Source: an uncultured Muribaculaceae bacterium
GTDB lineage: Bacteria; Bacteroidota; Bacteroidia; Bacteroidales; Muribaculaceae
NCBI GenBank assembly: GCA_910585755.1
Contig: CAJUFH010000043.1
Location: 1 to 27,671 of the forward strand
Direction of reading: 5' to 3'
DNA: 27,671 bases
The translations under genes and the position numbers were made by a program. Of the stretch, positions 1-7,385 are shown piece after piece; the first letter of the stretch is position 1; each line of letters opens with the position of its first letter. Under the pieces are notes generated by a model that saw only the letters and a list, made by a program, of their open reading frames with translations, had not been told where the DNA came from and made no database searches.

Positions 1-95
1 GAATTTCAATAATTTCAAAGTGCTATTATGATTTTTTAGTGGACACTAATGATCTTTGCGGAATAATATAACAATGACAATTGCCTGAATCAGCC

Positions 96-1205
96 ATGAC
101 GGATAACCAAAAACTCAAAAGAATCATCGCGCGCTTCAACCTCGACACCCCGGCAGGAGAAATCCGCCCGCTTGGCGAGGGCCTGATTAACGACACATAT
201 TTCGTAGAGCCGGGGTATGTGCTCCAGCGGATTAACCACCAGGTATTCCGCGATGTGGAGAACCTCCAGCGAAATATCGAGCTTGTAACCGCCCATATCC
301 GTCAAAAGCTGACGGAAGCGGGTGCGGAGGATATTGACCGCCGGGTTCTCAGATTCCGCACGGCTGACAATGGCAAGACTTTCATCGAGGAGGATGGCTG
401 CTATTGGCGTGTATCCGACTTTATCAGTCAGTCAGAAACGCGCTCGGAGGTAACGCCGGAGTCCGCCCGACATGCCGGAGAGGCGTTCGGGAATTTCCAG
501 GCTATGCTGACCGACCTCCCGGAAACTCTCGCGGAAACGATTCCCGACTTTCATAATATGGAGCTGCGATTGCGGCAGCTACGCGACGCGGTAAAGGCTG
601 ACGCAGCCGGAAGGTTGACGGAGGTCAGCGGGCTTGTTGCCGAAATCGAGAAACTGGCGGATGAGATGTGCCTGGCCGAACGGCTCCATCGCGAAGGAAA
701 GCTGCCCAAACGGGTGTGCCACTGCGACACGAAGGTCTCCAACATGCTTTTTGACCCGTCGGGGGAACCGCTGTGCGTAATCGACCTCGACACTGTTATG
801 CCGTCGTTCGTGTTCAGCGATTTCGGCGACTTCATGCGCACGGCGGCGAACACCGCCCCGGAGGATGAGCCTGACCTGGATAAAATCGGCTTCGACATGG
901 AAATTTTTAAAGCGTTCGCCCAAGGATATATCAGCGCGACGAGGAATTTCCTAACACCTGTTGAATGCGACCACCTCCCCTACGCTGTAACGCTGTTCCC
1001 CTATATGCAGGCAGTGCGGTTCCTGACCGACTATCTGAACGGCGACACCTATTACAAGACGGCCTACCCGGAGCACAACCTCGTCAGGGCTCGCGCGCAG
1101 TGGCGCTACTTCGAGCTTACCCGCGAGGCGCTCCCCGCGATGCGGCGCTTCATTACCAGCCTGTGTTCTGGACGAGATTCGGATTTCGGTCAAGCGAAAA
1201 TCTGA
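96..1205 (+). CDS. Phosphotransferase (APH/choline-kinase fold), NahK-like sugar kinase
   Basis: 369-residue cytoplasmic kinase of the aminoglycoside/choline phosphotransferase superfamily. The ATP-site N-lobe has LGEGLINDTYFVE (26-38) and YVLQRIN (41-47). The catalytic loop is HCDTKVSN (H209, D211, N216), and the metal-binding motif is VIDLDT (D230, D232), followed by a SDFGDF segment. The overall pattern resembles Bacteroidetes proteins related to N-acetylhexosamine 1-kinase (NahK), so phosphorylation of an amino sugar or other small hydroxyl substrate is the best guess; the substrate is not shown by the sequence. I chose ATG 96. A TTG five codons upstream (81) is in frame but less likely. 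A weak TAnnTTTG-like box (GATCTTTG, 51-58) lies upstream. No sugar-utilisation genes flank it, and the following restriction-modification genes have their own promoter. Confidence 0.8.
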   Translation: MTDNQKLKRIIARFNLDTPAGEIRPLGEGLINDTYFVEPGYVLQRINHQVFRDVENLQRNIELVTAHIRQKLTEAGAEDIDRRVLRFRTADNGKTFIEEDGCYWRVSDFISQSETRSEVTPESARHAGEAFGNFQAMLTDLPETLAETIPDFHNMELRLRQLRDAVKADAAGRLTEVSGLVAEIEKLADEMCLAERLHREGKLPKRVCHCDTKVSNMLFDPSGEPLCVIDLDTVMPSFVFSDFGDFMRTAANTAPEDEPDLDKIGFDMEIFKAFAQGYISATRNFLTPVECDHLPYAVTLFPYMQAVRFLTDYLNGDTYYKTAYPEHNLVRARAQWRYFELTREALPAMRRFITSLCSGRDSDFGQAKI

Positions 1206-1260
1206 AGGCCACAAATTGTCACCTCGAAATCAACATATCGGATCTGTCGCAAAAATTTGC

Positions 1261-1268
1261 TACCTTTG
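1261..1268 (+). promoter_or_regulatory. Bacteroidetes -7 promoter element (TACCTTTG) of the restriction-modification pair
   Basis: A perfect TAnnTTTG sits 19 bases before the ATG at 1288. It lies inside the open upstream extension of the endonuclease frame, so it argues that translation starts at 1288 rather than at an upstream codon. TACC/GGTA (1261-1273) forms a short inverted repeat over the box. A GATC, the recognition sequence expected for the encoded enzymes, lies 16 bases upstream (1241-1244), in the spacer between the -33 and -7 positions. No good TTTG is seen at -33. Confidence 0.6.
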
Positions 1269-1287
1269 CGGTAATACTTTCCGACTT

Positions 1288-2748
1288 ATGGCCGACATAT
1301 CTTTCGAAAACGAAACATTCGACAAAACCAATCCCGAGTCGATATATGACTTCAGCCGGTTCCTGATCGGCAAGTCTCTCCATTCTCTATTAGGAGAGAA
1401 GGCTGTCAACCATAAGCGAAAAGGGAAAGGGGGACTCGGACAAATGGTCGAAGAGCTGTATTTCGGATATGACGTAAACAGCAATCCCGAAGCTGATTTC
1501 AAGGAAGCGGGTCTCGAATTAAAGTGTACGCCTCTGTTAAAATCCAAGTCAGATGGTTCATTAAAAATTAAAGAGCGCCTGGTTTGCACGATGATTGACT
1601 ATTTCGATCTCGCGCAAACTGATTTCAAGCACTCCCATCTTATTGAAAAATGCCGTCTGATGCTTCTGCTGTTTTATCTCCATGTCAGCGGCATTGAAAA
1701 ATACGACTATCAATTCCTTTTCAGAGTGCTGTGGCAGCTTCCCGACAAGGACCTGCTGCTTATTAAAAAGGATTATGACACGATAGCCTACAAAGTTCGC
1801 AGAGGAGAAGCCCATCTGCTTTCCGAAGGAGACACAATCTATCTTGGAGCATGCAGGAAGGGACAGAAAGGAGACTCGCCGCAGTCCCAGCCTTTCTCCG
1901 AAGCCAAAGCACTCAAACGAGCATTCAGCCTCAAGCCGAATTACATGCGTTACATTCTTAACCATGTAGTCGAATCAGGGCAAAGCCATTATTCCAACTA
2001 TACAAGGCCGGAAAAGCCGGAATTTGAACTTGTCAGCCGACAGGAACTGGAAGGAAAGAACTTCGAGTCAATTATAGGAGACCGTTTCACTCCTTTTATC
2101 GGGAAAGACTACCTCGAAATCTGTTCGATGCTCGGGATCAAGCCTTACCAGTCGAAAAACAAATACGCGGATGTTGCCGGGTTGATTGCCTCGAACAACG
2201 TTAGCAAACGTCTATCCAAGGCTGACGAGTTTGTCAAGTCAGGCATTGAGATGAAGACCATCCGCATCAACGACAAAGGGATGCCTTGCGAAGCGATGTC
2301 TTTCAAGAACATTGATTATCAAGAGGTTTTTGACAATGCGGAATGGACTGATTCAGAGTTGTACGAACTATTTACAAACAGATTCTTTTTCGTGGTCCTT
2401 GAACCCATAGCGGGAAGAACAATCACAGTCCACAATAACATCAAGAACCGCGACGAGACAGAGCAAGCCTATGCGATAAGCAAAGTGTTCTTTTGGACTA
2501 TGCCGGCCGATGACCTCGAACTTGCGAGAGAATATTGGGAGAATATAAGAGCGGGAGTTATGGCTAACAAAATCACGGCCGACTCCTTTTGGAATATTTC
2601 CGACCGCAAATCATTCCATGTCAGGCCGAAAGCAGGGAAAGGCGCCGACAAGACGCACAACCCCAACGGCGGCACCGCCAACAAGTACTGCTATTGGTTT
2701 AACCCGGAATATGTAAAGAAGATTATTGACGATGCAAAAAGAATATAA
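1288..2748 (+). CDS. Sau3AI-like type II restriction endonuclease (MutH fold, GATC)
   Basis: 486 residues, close to the length I recall for Sau3AI (about 489), and like Sau3AI built of two MutH-like halves. The N-terminal half carries the catalytic triad D70-x6-E77-x-K79 (ADFKEAGLELK), preceded by the MutH-family GKGGLGQMVE segment (47-55). The C-terminal half contains a parallel motif EFVKSGIEMK (E314, E321, K323) and a late FHVRPKAGKG segment (443-452) typical of MutH/Sau3AI DNA binding. It is expected to cleave unmethylated GATC in incoming DNA. ATG 1288 is preferred because the promoter box lies just upstream; longer versions of the frame would begin before transcription. It overlaps the methyltransferase by 17 bases, so the two form an operon with the endonuclease first. 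GC is about 40-45% by eye, below the roughly 60% of flanking genes, which suggests horizontal acquisition. Assignment is by motif and length; target specificity is inferred. Confidence 0.88.
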   Translation: MADISFENETFDKTNPESIYDFSRFLIGKSLHSLLGEKAVNHKRKGKGGLGQMVEELYFGYDVNSNPEADFKEAGLELKCTPLLKSKSDGSLKIKERLVCTMIDYFDLAQTDFKHSHLIEKCRLMLLLFYLHVSGIEKYDYQFLFRVLWQLPDKDLLLIKKDYDTIAYKVRRGEAHLLSEGDTIYLGACRKGQKGDSPQSQPFSEAKALKRAFSLKPNYMRYILNHVVESGQSHYSNYTRPEKPEFELVSRQELEGKNFESIIGDRFTPFIGKDYLEICSMLGIKPYQSKNKYADVAGLIASNNVSKRLSKADEFVKSGIEMKTIRINDKGMPCEAMSFKNIDYQEVFDNAEWTDSELYELFTNRFFFVVLEPIAGRTITVHNNIKNRDETEQAYAISKVFFWTMPADDLELAREYWENIRAGVMANKITADSFWNISDRKSFHVRPKAGKGADKTHNPNGGTANKYCYWFNPEYVKKIIDDAKRI

Positions 2749-4072
2749 GGATTTTACAGATAGCAAAATGGAGCTTTGCGAGCCGCTGGCGGCATATAGC
2801 CGGAGCTGCAAAACTCCGTCGCTTTTAGCCAGCGAGAAGGTAAGCGCCGAGGCCGGTGACATCCGGGTAATCGAACTCTTCGCCGGTGTCGGAGGATTCA
2901 GAATAGGACTGGAAAGAGCTTCCGAACGGTTCAAAACGGTTTGGAACAACCAGTGGGAGCCGTCGACCAAACGGCAGGATGCCTCGGTAATATACTGCCG
3001 CCAGTTCGGCGACGCCGGCCATTCCAACGAAGACATAAACACCGTAAGCGTCAATGATATACCTGATGCGGATATGCTTGTAGGAGGGTTTCCGTGTCAG
3101 GACTATTCCGTAGCCACCACATTGAAAAATTCGGGCGGCATAGAGGGGAAAAAAGGTGTGCTTTGGTGGCAGATACACCGTATCCTTCGTGATCATAAGA
3201 CACAGCCCAAATATCTGATGCTGGAAAACGTAGACCGTTTGCTCGGTTCTCCCGCCGTTCAGCGCGGCCGCGATTTCGCAATAATCCTTGCCTCCCTTTC
3301 CGATTTGGGCTACATAGTAGAATGGAGGGTGATTAACGCGGCAGAATACGGTATGCCGCAGCGTCGTCGCCGGACTTACATTTTTGCCTTCCGAAAGGAT
3401 ACCCCGATAGCGTCCGATATGCGTGGCGCTGTTGACTGGATAACCTCGGAAGGGATTATGGCTAAGGCGTTTCCGGCTAAAAATCCTGACGATAAAATCT
3501 GGGAATTTGACATTGAAGGAGACCTCGCCGAAGTTTCCGCATCTTTTAACAAAGGGAAACGGTTATCACCTTTCAAGAATGCGGGAATTATGACAGACCG
3601 GCATGTCTACACTACCGATATGAAACCTGACTACCAAGGACCGGGTGTCACTCTCGGGGAAGTCCTTGTCTCGGATTCGGGAGTACCTTCCGAGTTTTAC
3701 ATCCCTGAAAGCGAGGTTGCGAAATGGGAGTACGCCAAAGGGGGCAAATCGGAAAAAAGAGTCAATAAGGCCACAGGGTTTGAATACAACTATTCCGAAG
3801 GGGCTATGGCTTTCCCCGACAGCACGGACAAACCATCGCGCACAATCATCACTGGTGAAGGGGGCGCAGCGCCATCGCGGTTCAAGCATGTCGTAATGAC
3901 CTCGTCAGGCCGTTATCGCAGACTTGTCCCCGTTGAACTCGAGAGGCTGAATATGTTTCCTGACAACCATACGGCTGGCGCTTCGGATATGCGGAGGGCG
4001 TTCCTGATGGGTAACGCACTGGTAACCGGAATAGTCGAACGTATCGGGCTGCAAATAGCGTCCAGAATCTGA
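2732..4072 (+). CDS. DNA cytosine-5 methyltransferase, Sau3AI-type partner
   Basis: 446-residue C5-cytosine methyltransferase with the canonical motif order. Motif I is VIELFAGVGGFRIGLE (S-adenosylmethionine site), motif IV is GGFPCQDYS with the catalytic Cys, motif VI is LENVDRLL, and motif VIII is MPQRRRRTYIF. A variable target-recognition region follows, then motif IX-like SRTIITGEGG and motif X (RLNMFPDN, then FLMGNALVTGIVERIG). Paired with a Sau3AI-like nuclease, it probably methylates the cytosine of GATC and protects host DNA. ATG 2732 lies inside the 3' end of the endonuclease gene. ATG 2768 is an alternative start beyond the overlap, and both precede motif I. There is no separate controller protein gene. 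The N-terminal 35 or so residues before motif I have no recognised domain. Confidence 0.92.
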   Translation: MQKEYKDFTDSKMELCEPLAAYSRSCKTPSLLASEKVSAEAGDIRVIELFAGVGGFRIGLERASERFKTVWNNQWEPSTKRQDASVIYCRQFGDAGHSNEDINTVSVNDIPDADMLVGGFPCQDYSVATTLKNSGGIEGKKGVLWWQIHRILRDHKTQPKYLMLENVDRLLGSPAVQRGRDFAIILASLSDLGYIVEWRVINAAEYGMPQRRRRTYIFAFRKDTPIASDMRGAVDWITSEGIMAKAFPAKNPDDKIWEFDIEGDLAEVSASFNKGKRLSPFKNAGIMTDRHVYTTDMKPDYQGPGVTLGEVLVSDSGVPSEFYIPESEVAKWEYAKGGKSEKRVNKATGFEYNYSEGAMAFPDSTDKPSRTIITGEGGAAPSRFKHVVMTSSGRYRRLVPVELERLNMFPDNHTAGASDMRRAFLMGNALVTGIVERIGLQIASRI

Positions 4073-4094
4073 CCCTCTGCTGGCAGAATCTGAC
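4063..4094. repeat. 11-bp direct repeat CAGAATCTGAC at the 3' edge of the restriction-modification genes
   Basis: CAGAATCTGAC occurs at 4063-4073, spanning the methyltransferase stop codon, and again at 4084-4094. The 7-base core AATCTGA also forms the end of the kinase gene on the other side of the pair (1199-1205). It may be a scar of insertion, or chance. Confidence 0.4.
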
Positions 4095-4113
4095 TTATTT
4101 CCAATTTGGGTTT

Positions 4114-4980
4114 TTAGTCGATTTCGATGACGAGGTAGTTGGTCAGGGACCAGAAGAGGGAGGGGTTGGTGATTAGGAGCACTTTGGAGCCGTCGCGGTC
4201 GGCCAGTTCGTAGGAGCCGGCGGGATGGTTGGTGTGGATTTTCGCCTTGGAGGAGTAAAGGGGGATTCCCGTCAGGCCGCGCTTGTCGCGGATTGAGAAG
4301 AATCCCTTGTCGAAATCTCCGGGGAGGAGTTTGGTGCGACGGAGGAAGCCGGTCTCGATAACTCGGTGGCGTTTCAGTTCCGAACGGCTCGCGGCGACAT
4401 AATAACAGGTGTTTAGCTCGTTGGCGAGGCGGTCCGACTCGGCATATGCCGAATCCAGTTCCTGATTCACCTCCTCTACGGTGCTGTTCAGCGACGCCAG
4501 GCTGTCGCTTAGCGACCCGATGCGCCTGTCGGCCTCAGCGAGAACGCGACTAAGGCGGTCAATCTCGCGATACTGCTCTTCGTTCTGGCGGCGGAATGCC
4601 TCGATTGTGGATTTCAGCTCTTCGGTATACAGCGCCGATTCGCTGAGGCTCTTTTCCAGCTCGGCGAGCCTTTCACGGCGCAGGCGGAGGGTAGCCCGTA
4701 TGGCGGCTACATCGGCCTTCACCCGCCTGTTGTCCGAAGCGCCCAAATCGGGCTGCCTCCCGTTGATTGCCACCACGTTCTCGACGCGCTTTATCTCCTC
4801 CATCCCGGAAGAAATCTCCCTGACGAGAGCCAGGAGTCGGTCTCGCTCCTCAATCGCGGTGGCAAGTTCCTGCTTCGAGGCGTCCATAAGCGACTGTTTC
4901 GCGGCACTGTCGCTCGCGGGGGACCCGCAGGCCGACAACAGCACCAAGGCGGCGAACGATATGTTGGCAAGCATCTTCAT
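4114..4980 (-). CDS. Coiled-coil lipoprotein, Bacteroidetes-specific
   Basis: 288 residues from ATG 4980, a start chosen because it gives a compact lipoprotein signal: MKMLANISF, then a hydrophobic stretch ending LVLLSAC, with lipidated C18. Longer in-frame starts at 4998 and 5010 add basic residues. Residues about 25-200 are strongly helical and heptad-like, rich in Glu, Arg, Leu, Asp and Ser, and predict a long coiled coil. A small folded C-terminal domain follows (about 205-288, with ETGFLRRTKLLPGDFDKGFF). Such proteins are common in Bacteroidales, and some carry a Cbp1-type adhesin name in databases. I see no evidence for a specific ligand. It is probably anchored to the outer membrane facing the periplasm or surface. 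It is transcribed divergently from the sensor kinase and converges on the methyltransferase gene, with no clear terminator between. Confidence 0.75.
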   Translation of the reverse strand: MKMLANISFAALVLLSACGSPASDSAAKQSLMDASKQELATAIEERDRLLALVREISSGMEEIKRVENVVAINGRQPDLGASDNRRVKADVAAIRATLRLRRERLAELEKSLSESALYTEELKSTIEAFRRQNEEQYREIDRLSRVLAEADRRIGSLSDSLASLNSTVEEVNQELDSAYAESDRLANELNTCYYVAASRSELKRHRVIETGFLRRTKLLPGDFDKGFFSIRDKRGLTGIPLYSSKAKIHTNHPAGSYELADRDGSKVLLITNPSLFWSLTNYLVIEID

Positions 4981-5065
4981 ACCCGCGAAATTAAACATTT
5001 TTCGCGACATTCAGTTAATCTGTCAACATAACGCCTCTTATTGTCAATGTACGCTTGCCGCCGAG

Positions 5066-5097
5066 TTTGCCGGAGCCGGAGGGAAACCGTAACTTTG
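5066..5097 (+). promoter_or_regulatory. Full Bacteroidetes promoter (TTTG-N20-TAACTTTG) of the LytS/LytR pair
   Basis: TTTG at 5066-5069, a 20-base spacer and TAACTTTG at 5090-5097 match the phylum's vegetative promoter consensus. The ATG of the kinase begins only 4 bases after the -7 box, so the transcript would be leaderless or nearly so. Confidence 0.75.
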
Positions 5098-5101
5098 TAG
5101 C

Positions 5102-6130
5102 ATGAAAAATATCGAGTACACGACCGGGCGGCTGATCGACCTCTGTTTCTGCGTCGTATTAATGCCTTTGATGGTACTGCTGGGGCCCGCCCGCGCCTGG
5201 GCCTCGACCTGGCCTCTGTTTTTCATAGTCGTCGTGGCGTTTCTCTACGCCTGTTACTTCGTATTGAAGAAACTAAACCTGCCGAAGCTGCTGATTAACA
5301 AGGACTATAGGCGGATTGCGGCGATAACGGCCTCCTTTATCGCCGCCAATTACCTACTGACGCTCTACCCTCTTCCGCAGGTCGATTTCATAACCCCTTC
5401 GATGACGGAATACCAGACCAGCGTCCGCGACCACGAGGTCGCCCTCTCGCTTTGGCTGATGTTTTCCCTGGTGCTCGCCTACTCTATCGTCACATCTATT
5501 GTCACGGAACTCTACGCGCAACTTATCCGTACCCGCGAAATCCAGGCGCAGCGCGACCGTGCGGAGCTGGCAATGTTCAAGGCACAAATCAGCCCGCATT
5601 TCCTGTTCAACACTCTCAACACGCTGTACAGCCTCGTAATCGGCACCTCGCAAAAGGCTGAGGACGCGTTCATAAAGTTCACGGACATACTGAAATACAC
5701 CTACGTCACTATCGAAAGCGAGACCGTCGCGATCGGAGAGGAAGCGGCCTATATCGGCAACTACATCGACCTGCAACGGATACGCCTGAATGACCGCACG
5801 AAAGTCGTCTGGCAGTGCGACATCGACGACCCGGCACGGGAGCTTCCCCCGATGCTGATGCTCACTTTCGTGGAGAACGCCTTCAAATACGGCACGTCGG
5901 CGACACGCGACTGCGAGATCATTATTTCCCTGAAGCTGACCGACGGACATCTCGAATTCCGTACCCGCAACAGCATTATGAAGCACGCCGACCAGCTCCG
6001 CACCGAGCTGCCGAAAGGCATCGACAACTGCCGGGCGCGGCTCGAAGGTATTTATCCCGGACGCCACACGTTCGCAACGACCGAACGTGACAACATTTTC
6101 GACCTCTGCATGACAATCGAACTTGACTAA
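5102..6130 (+). CDS. LytS/YpdA-type sensor histidine kinase (His_kinase PF06580 family)
   Basis: 342-residue inner-membrane kinase. Four hydrophobic segments (about 12-28, 38-56, 72-90 and 113-136) lead into a coiled linker. The phospho-acceptor box is AQISPHFLFNTLNTLYSLV (H166), followed by the helical FTDILKYTY motif and YIDLQRIRL. The ATP-binding N-box is PMLMLTFVENAFKYG (N259). A final KGIDNCRARLEGIYPG replaces the usual G-x-G-L-x-N-x-x-x-R-L glycine motif. There is no extracellular sensor domain, so any signal is probably sensed in the membrane. It is followed after 15 bases by its LytTR response regulator, forming a standard two-gene operon. The downstream targets cannot be deduced. The start follows the promoter so closely that a leaderless message is likely; the next in-frame ATG (5162) would cut into the first membrane helix. 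Confidence 0.9.
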   Translation: MKNIEYTTGRLIDLCFCVVLMPLMVLLGPARAWASTWPLFFIVVVAFLYACYFVLKKLNLPKLLINKDYRRIAAITASFIAANYLLTLYPLPQVDFITPSMTEYQTSVRDHEVALSLWLMFSLVLAYSIVTSIVTELYAQLIRTREIQAQRDRAELAMFKAQISPHFLFNTLNTLYSLVIGTSQKAEDAFIKFTDILKYTYVTIESETVAIGEEAAYIGNYIDLQRIRLNDRTKVVWQCDIDDPARELPPMLMLTFVENAFKYGTSATRDCEIIISLKLTDGHLEFRTRNSIMKHADQLRTELPKGIDNCRARLEGIYPGRHTFATTERDNIFDLCMTIELD

Positions 6131-6145
6131 GAAACTGTTTCTGAA

Positions 6146-6853
6146 ATGGAGAATATTATACGATGCGTGGCAATTGACGACGAACCGCTCGCCCTCGACG
6201 TGATAGCGAAATTCTGCGAACGCCGGGGAGGAATCGAGCTGCGGACATTCTCCGATCCCGAGGAGGGTATGGCTGCCGTAGCCACTTCACGCCCCGACAT
6301 ACTCTTTCTCGACATAGAGATGGGGGATACCAGCGGCCTCTCGCTCGCATCGAAAATCCCGCCGGAGGTATGCCTGATTTTCACCACCGCCTATCTCCAC
6401 TACGCGATCGAGGGGTTTAACCTCGACGCGGTCGACTACCTCCACAAGCCGTTCGCCTACAACCGCTTCGAGATAGCGATTTCCAAGGCCGTGCGCCGCA
6501 TAAACGCCCACGCTCCCGCTCCGCATCCCCGCCGCGAGGGAAGCATCGTCGTAAAGCAGGACTATTCCAACGTCACCATCCCCCTCGACGATATTCTTTA
6601 TGTCGAGGCCGTGGAACGATATTCGCGAATCTACCGCCAGTCGGGGGGCTGCACCGTGACCCGCGTCCTCCTCAAACAGCTCTCCGAAATGCTTCCCGCC
6701 GCCGACTTTCCCCGTATCCACCGCTCCTTCATCGTTTCCCGCTCGAAGGTAGCCAGCTACACCCGCCAGGAAATCCGTCTCACCTCCGGCGCCACCCTCC
6801 CCGTCGGCCGCCAATACGCCCCCGCCCTCCCCACCCTCCTCTCCCCCTCCTGA
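6146..6853 (+). CDS. LytTR-family response regulator (LytR/AlgR type)
   Basis: 235 residues. The N-terminal receiver domain has the acidic pair D11-D12, phospho-acceptor D56 in ILFLDIEMG, conserved T80 and K101 in YLHKPFAYNRF. A proline-rich linker (about 123-130) leads to a C-terminal LytTR DNA-binding domain (about 133-232) with IVVKQDYSNVTIPLDDILYVEA-like strands and the characteristic FPRIHRSFIVS. It is expected to bind promoters as a dimer when phosphorylated by the kinase encoded just upstream. The last residues (PALPTLLSPS) come from a pyrimidine-rich stretch and look unstructured. No obvious hairpin terminator follows; the intergenic region leads directly to the promoter of the next module. 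Confidence 0.92.
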   Translation: MENIIRCVAIDDEPLALDVIAKFCERRGGIELRTFSDPEEGMAAVATSRPDILFLDIEMGDTSGLSLASKIPPEVCLIFTTAYLHYAIEGFNLDAVDYLHKPFAYNRFEIAISKAVRRINAHAPAPHPRREGSIVVKQDYSNVTIPLDDILYVEAVERYSRIYRQSGGCTVTRVLLKQLSEMLPAADFPRIHRSFIVSRSKVASYTRQEIRLTSGATLPVGRQYAPALPTLLSPS

Positions 6854-6904
6854 CAAAAAAATCCCTCAAACAGCTCCCAAACAACCATTATCCTGATTTG
6901 ATTG

Positions 6905-6935
6905 TTGCCAATATTAGAAACTTTGCGTAACTTTG
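6905..6935 (+). promoter_or_regulatory. Promoter (TTG-N20-TAACTTTG) of the XRE/DUF3990 module, with possible operator repeats
   Basis: TTG 6905-6907, a 20-base spacer and TAACTTTG 6928-6935 form a good promoter 21 bases before ATG 6957. It is bracketed by near-repeats: GCCAATATTA (6908-6917) and GGCAATATAA (6936-6945) in direct orientation, and TTGCC (6905-6909) facing GGCAA (6948-6952). The ACTTTG hexamer is doubled at 6920 and 6930. These are plausible binding sites for the XRE protein encoded downstream, as expected for autoregulation. Confidence 0.6.
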
Positions 6936-6956
6936 GGCAATATAAGCGGCAACGTT

Positions 6957-7385
6957 ATGGATAATTTGGTAAACGAAATCGGATTGCTGTTCAAAAAGAA
7001 GAGGCAAGCGCTCGGACTAACCCAGCAACAACTGGGCGAGAAGGTCGGCGTTACTAAATCTGAGATTTCGAAAATCGAGAATGGTAGGGCGATTACATTC
7101 GCGACTATCAACAAGCTGTCTGACGCATTGGGCGTAAAAACTACTGTAAAGCTCACGCCCAAGGCTCCCGTATCGGGCAGCGCAATCCACTTTATAGTCA
7201 TGAGCCTCGGTAGTTTTGCAAGAAAACACAATCTGACCAAACGGGAGGCGTGCAATTATCTGTCACGATACAAAGGGCTCGCTTTTTCAATTGACAACTA
7301 CGAGGCGGAGCACCAGTTATCAATATCGGAATGTGTCGATGATATGGGGGCGATTTGCCGTAAAAACGGAGGAGCCATAATATGA
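6957..7385 (+). CDS. XRE-family HTH protein fused to a DUF3791-like domain, putative antitoxin/regulator
   Basis: 142 residues from ATG 6957. An in-frame TTG at 6933 lies inside the promoter and is rejected. Residues 4-66 are a Cro/CI-type helix-turn-helix (LFKKKRQALGLTQQQLGEKV, then GVTKSEISKIENGRA). Residues about 76-142 (AIHFIVMSLGSFARKHNLTK, then DNYEAEHQLSISECVDD) resemble DUF3791, a small helical family commonly found beside DUF3990 genes in Bacteroides and Firmicutes. The stop overlaps the next start as ATGA, so translation is coupled. By analogy with XRE/ART toxin-antitoxin operons, I infer that it neutralises and autoregulates the downstream DUF3990 protein. GC is lower than flanking operons, consistent with a mobile islet. 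Confidence 0.75.
   Translation: MDNLVNEIGLLFKKKRQALGLTQQQLGEKVGVTKSEISKIENGRAITFATINKLSDALGVKTTVKLTPKAPVSGSAIHFIVMSLGSFARKHNLTKREACNYLSRYKGLAFSIDNYEAEHQLSISECVDDMGAICRKNGGAII

Noticed and set aside
1216..1287. N-terminal extension of the endonuclease to 1216
   Set aside because: The extension contains the -7 promoter box TACCTTTG; starting at 1288 gives the Sau3AI-like length.
4481..5092. Ser/Arg-rich plus-strand frame (203 codons) opposite the lipoprotein
   Set aside because: Low-complexity mirror of the coiled-coil sequence; it runs across the divergent promoter region.
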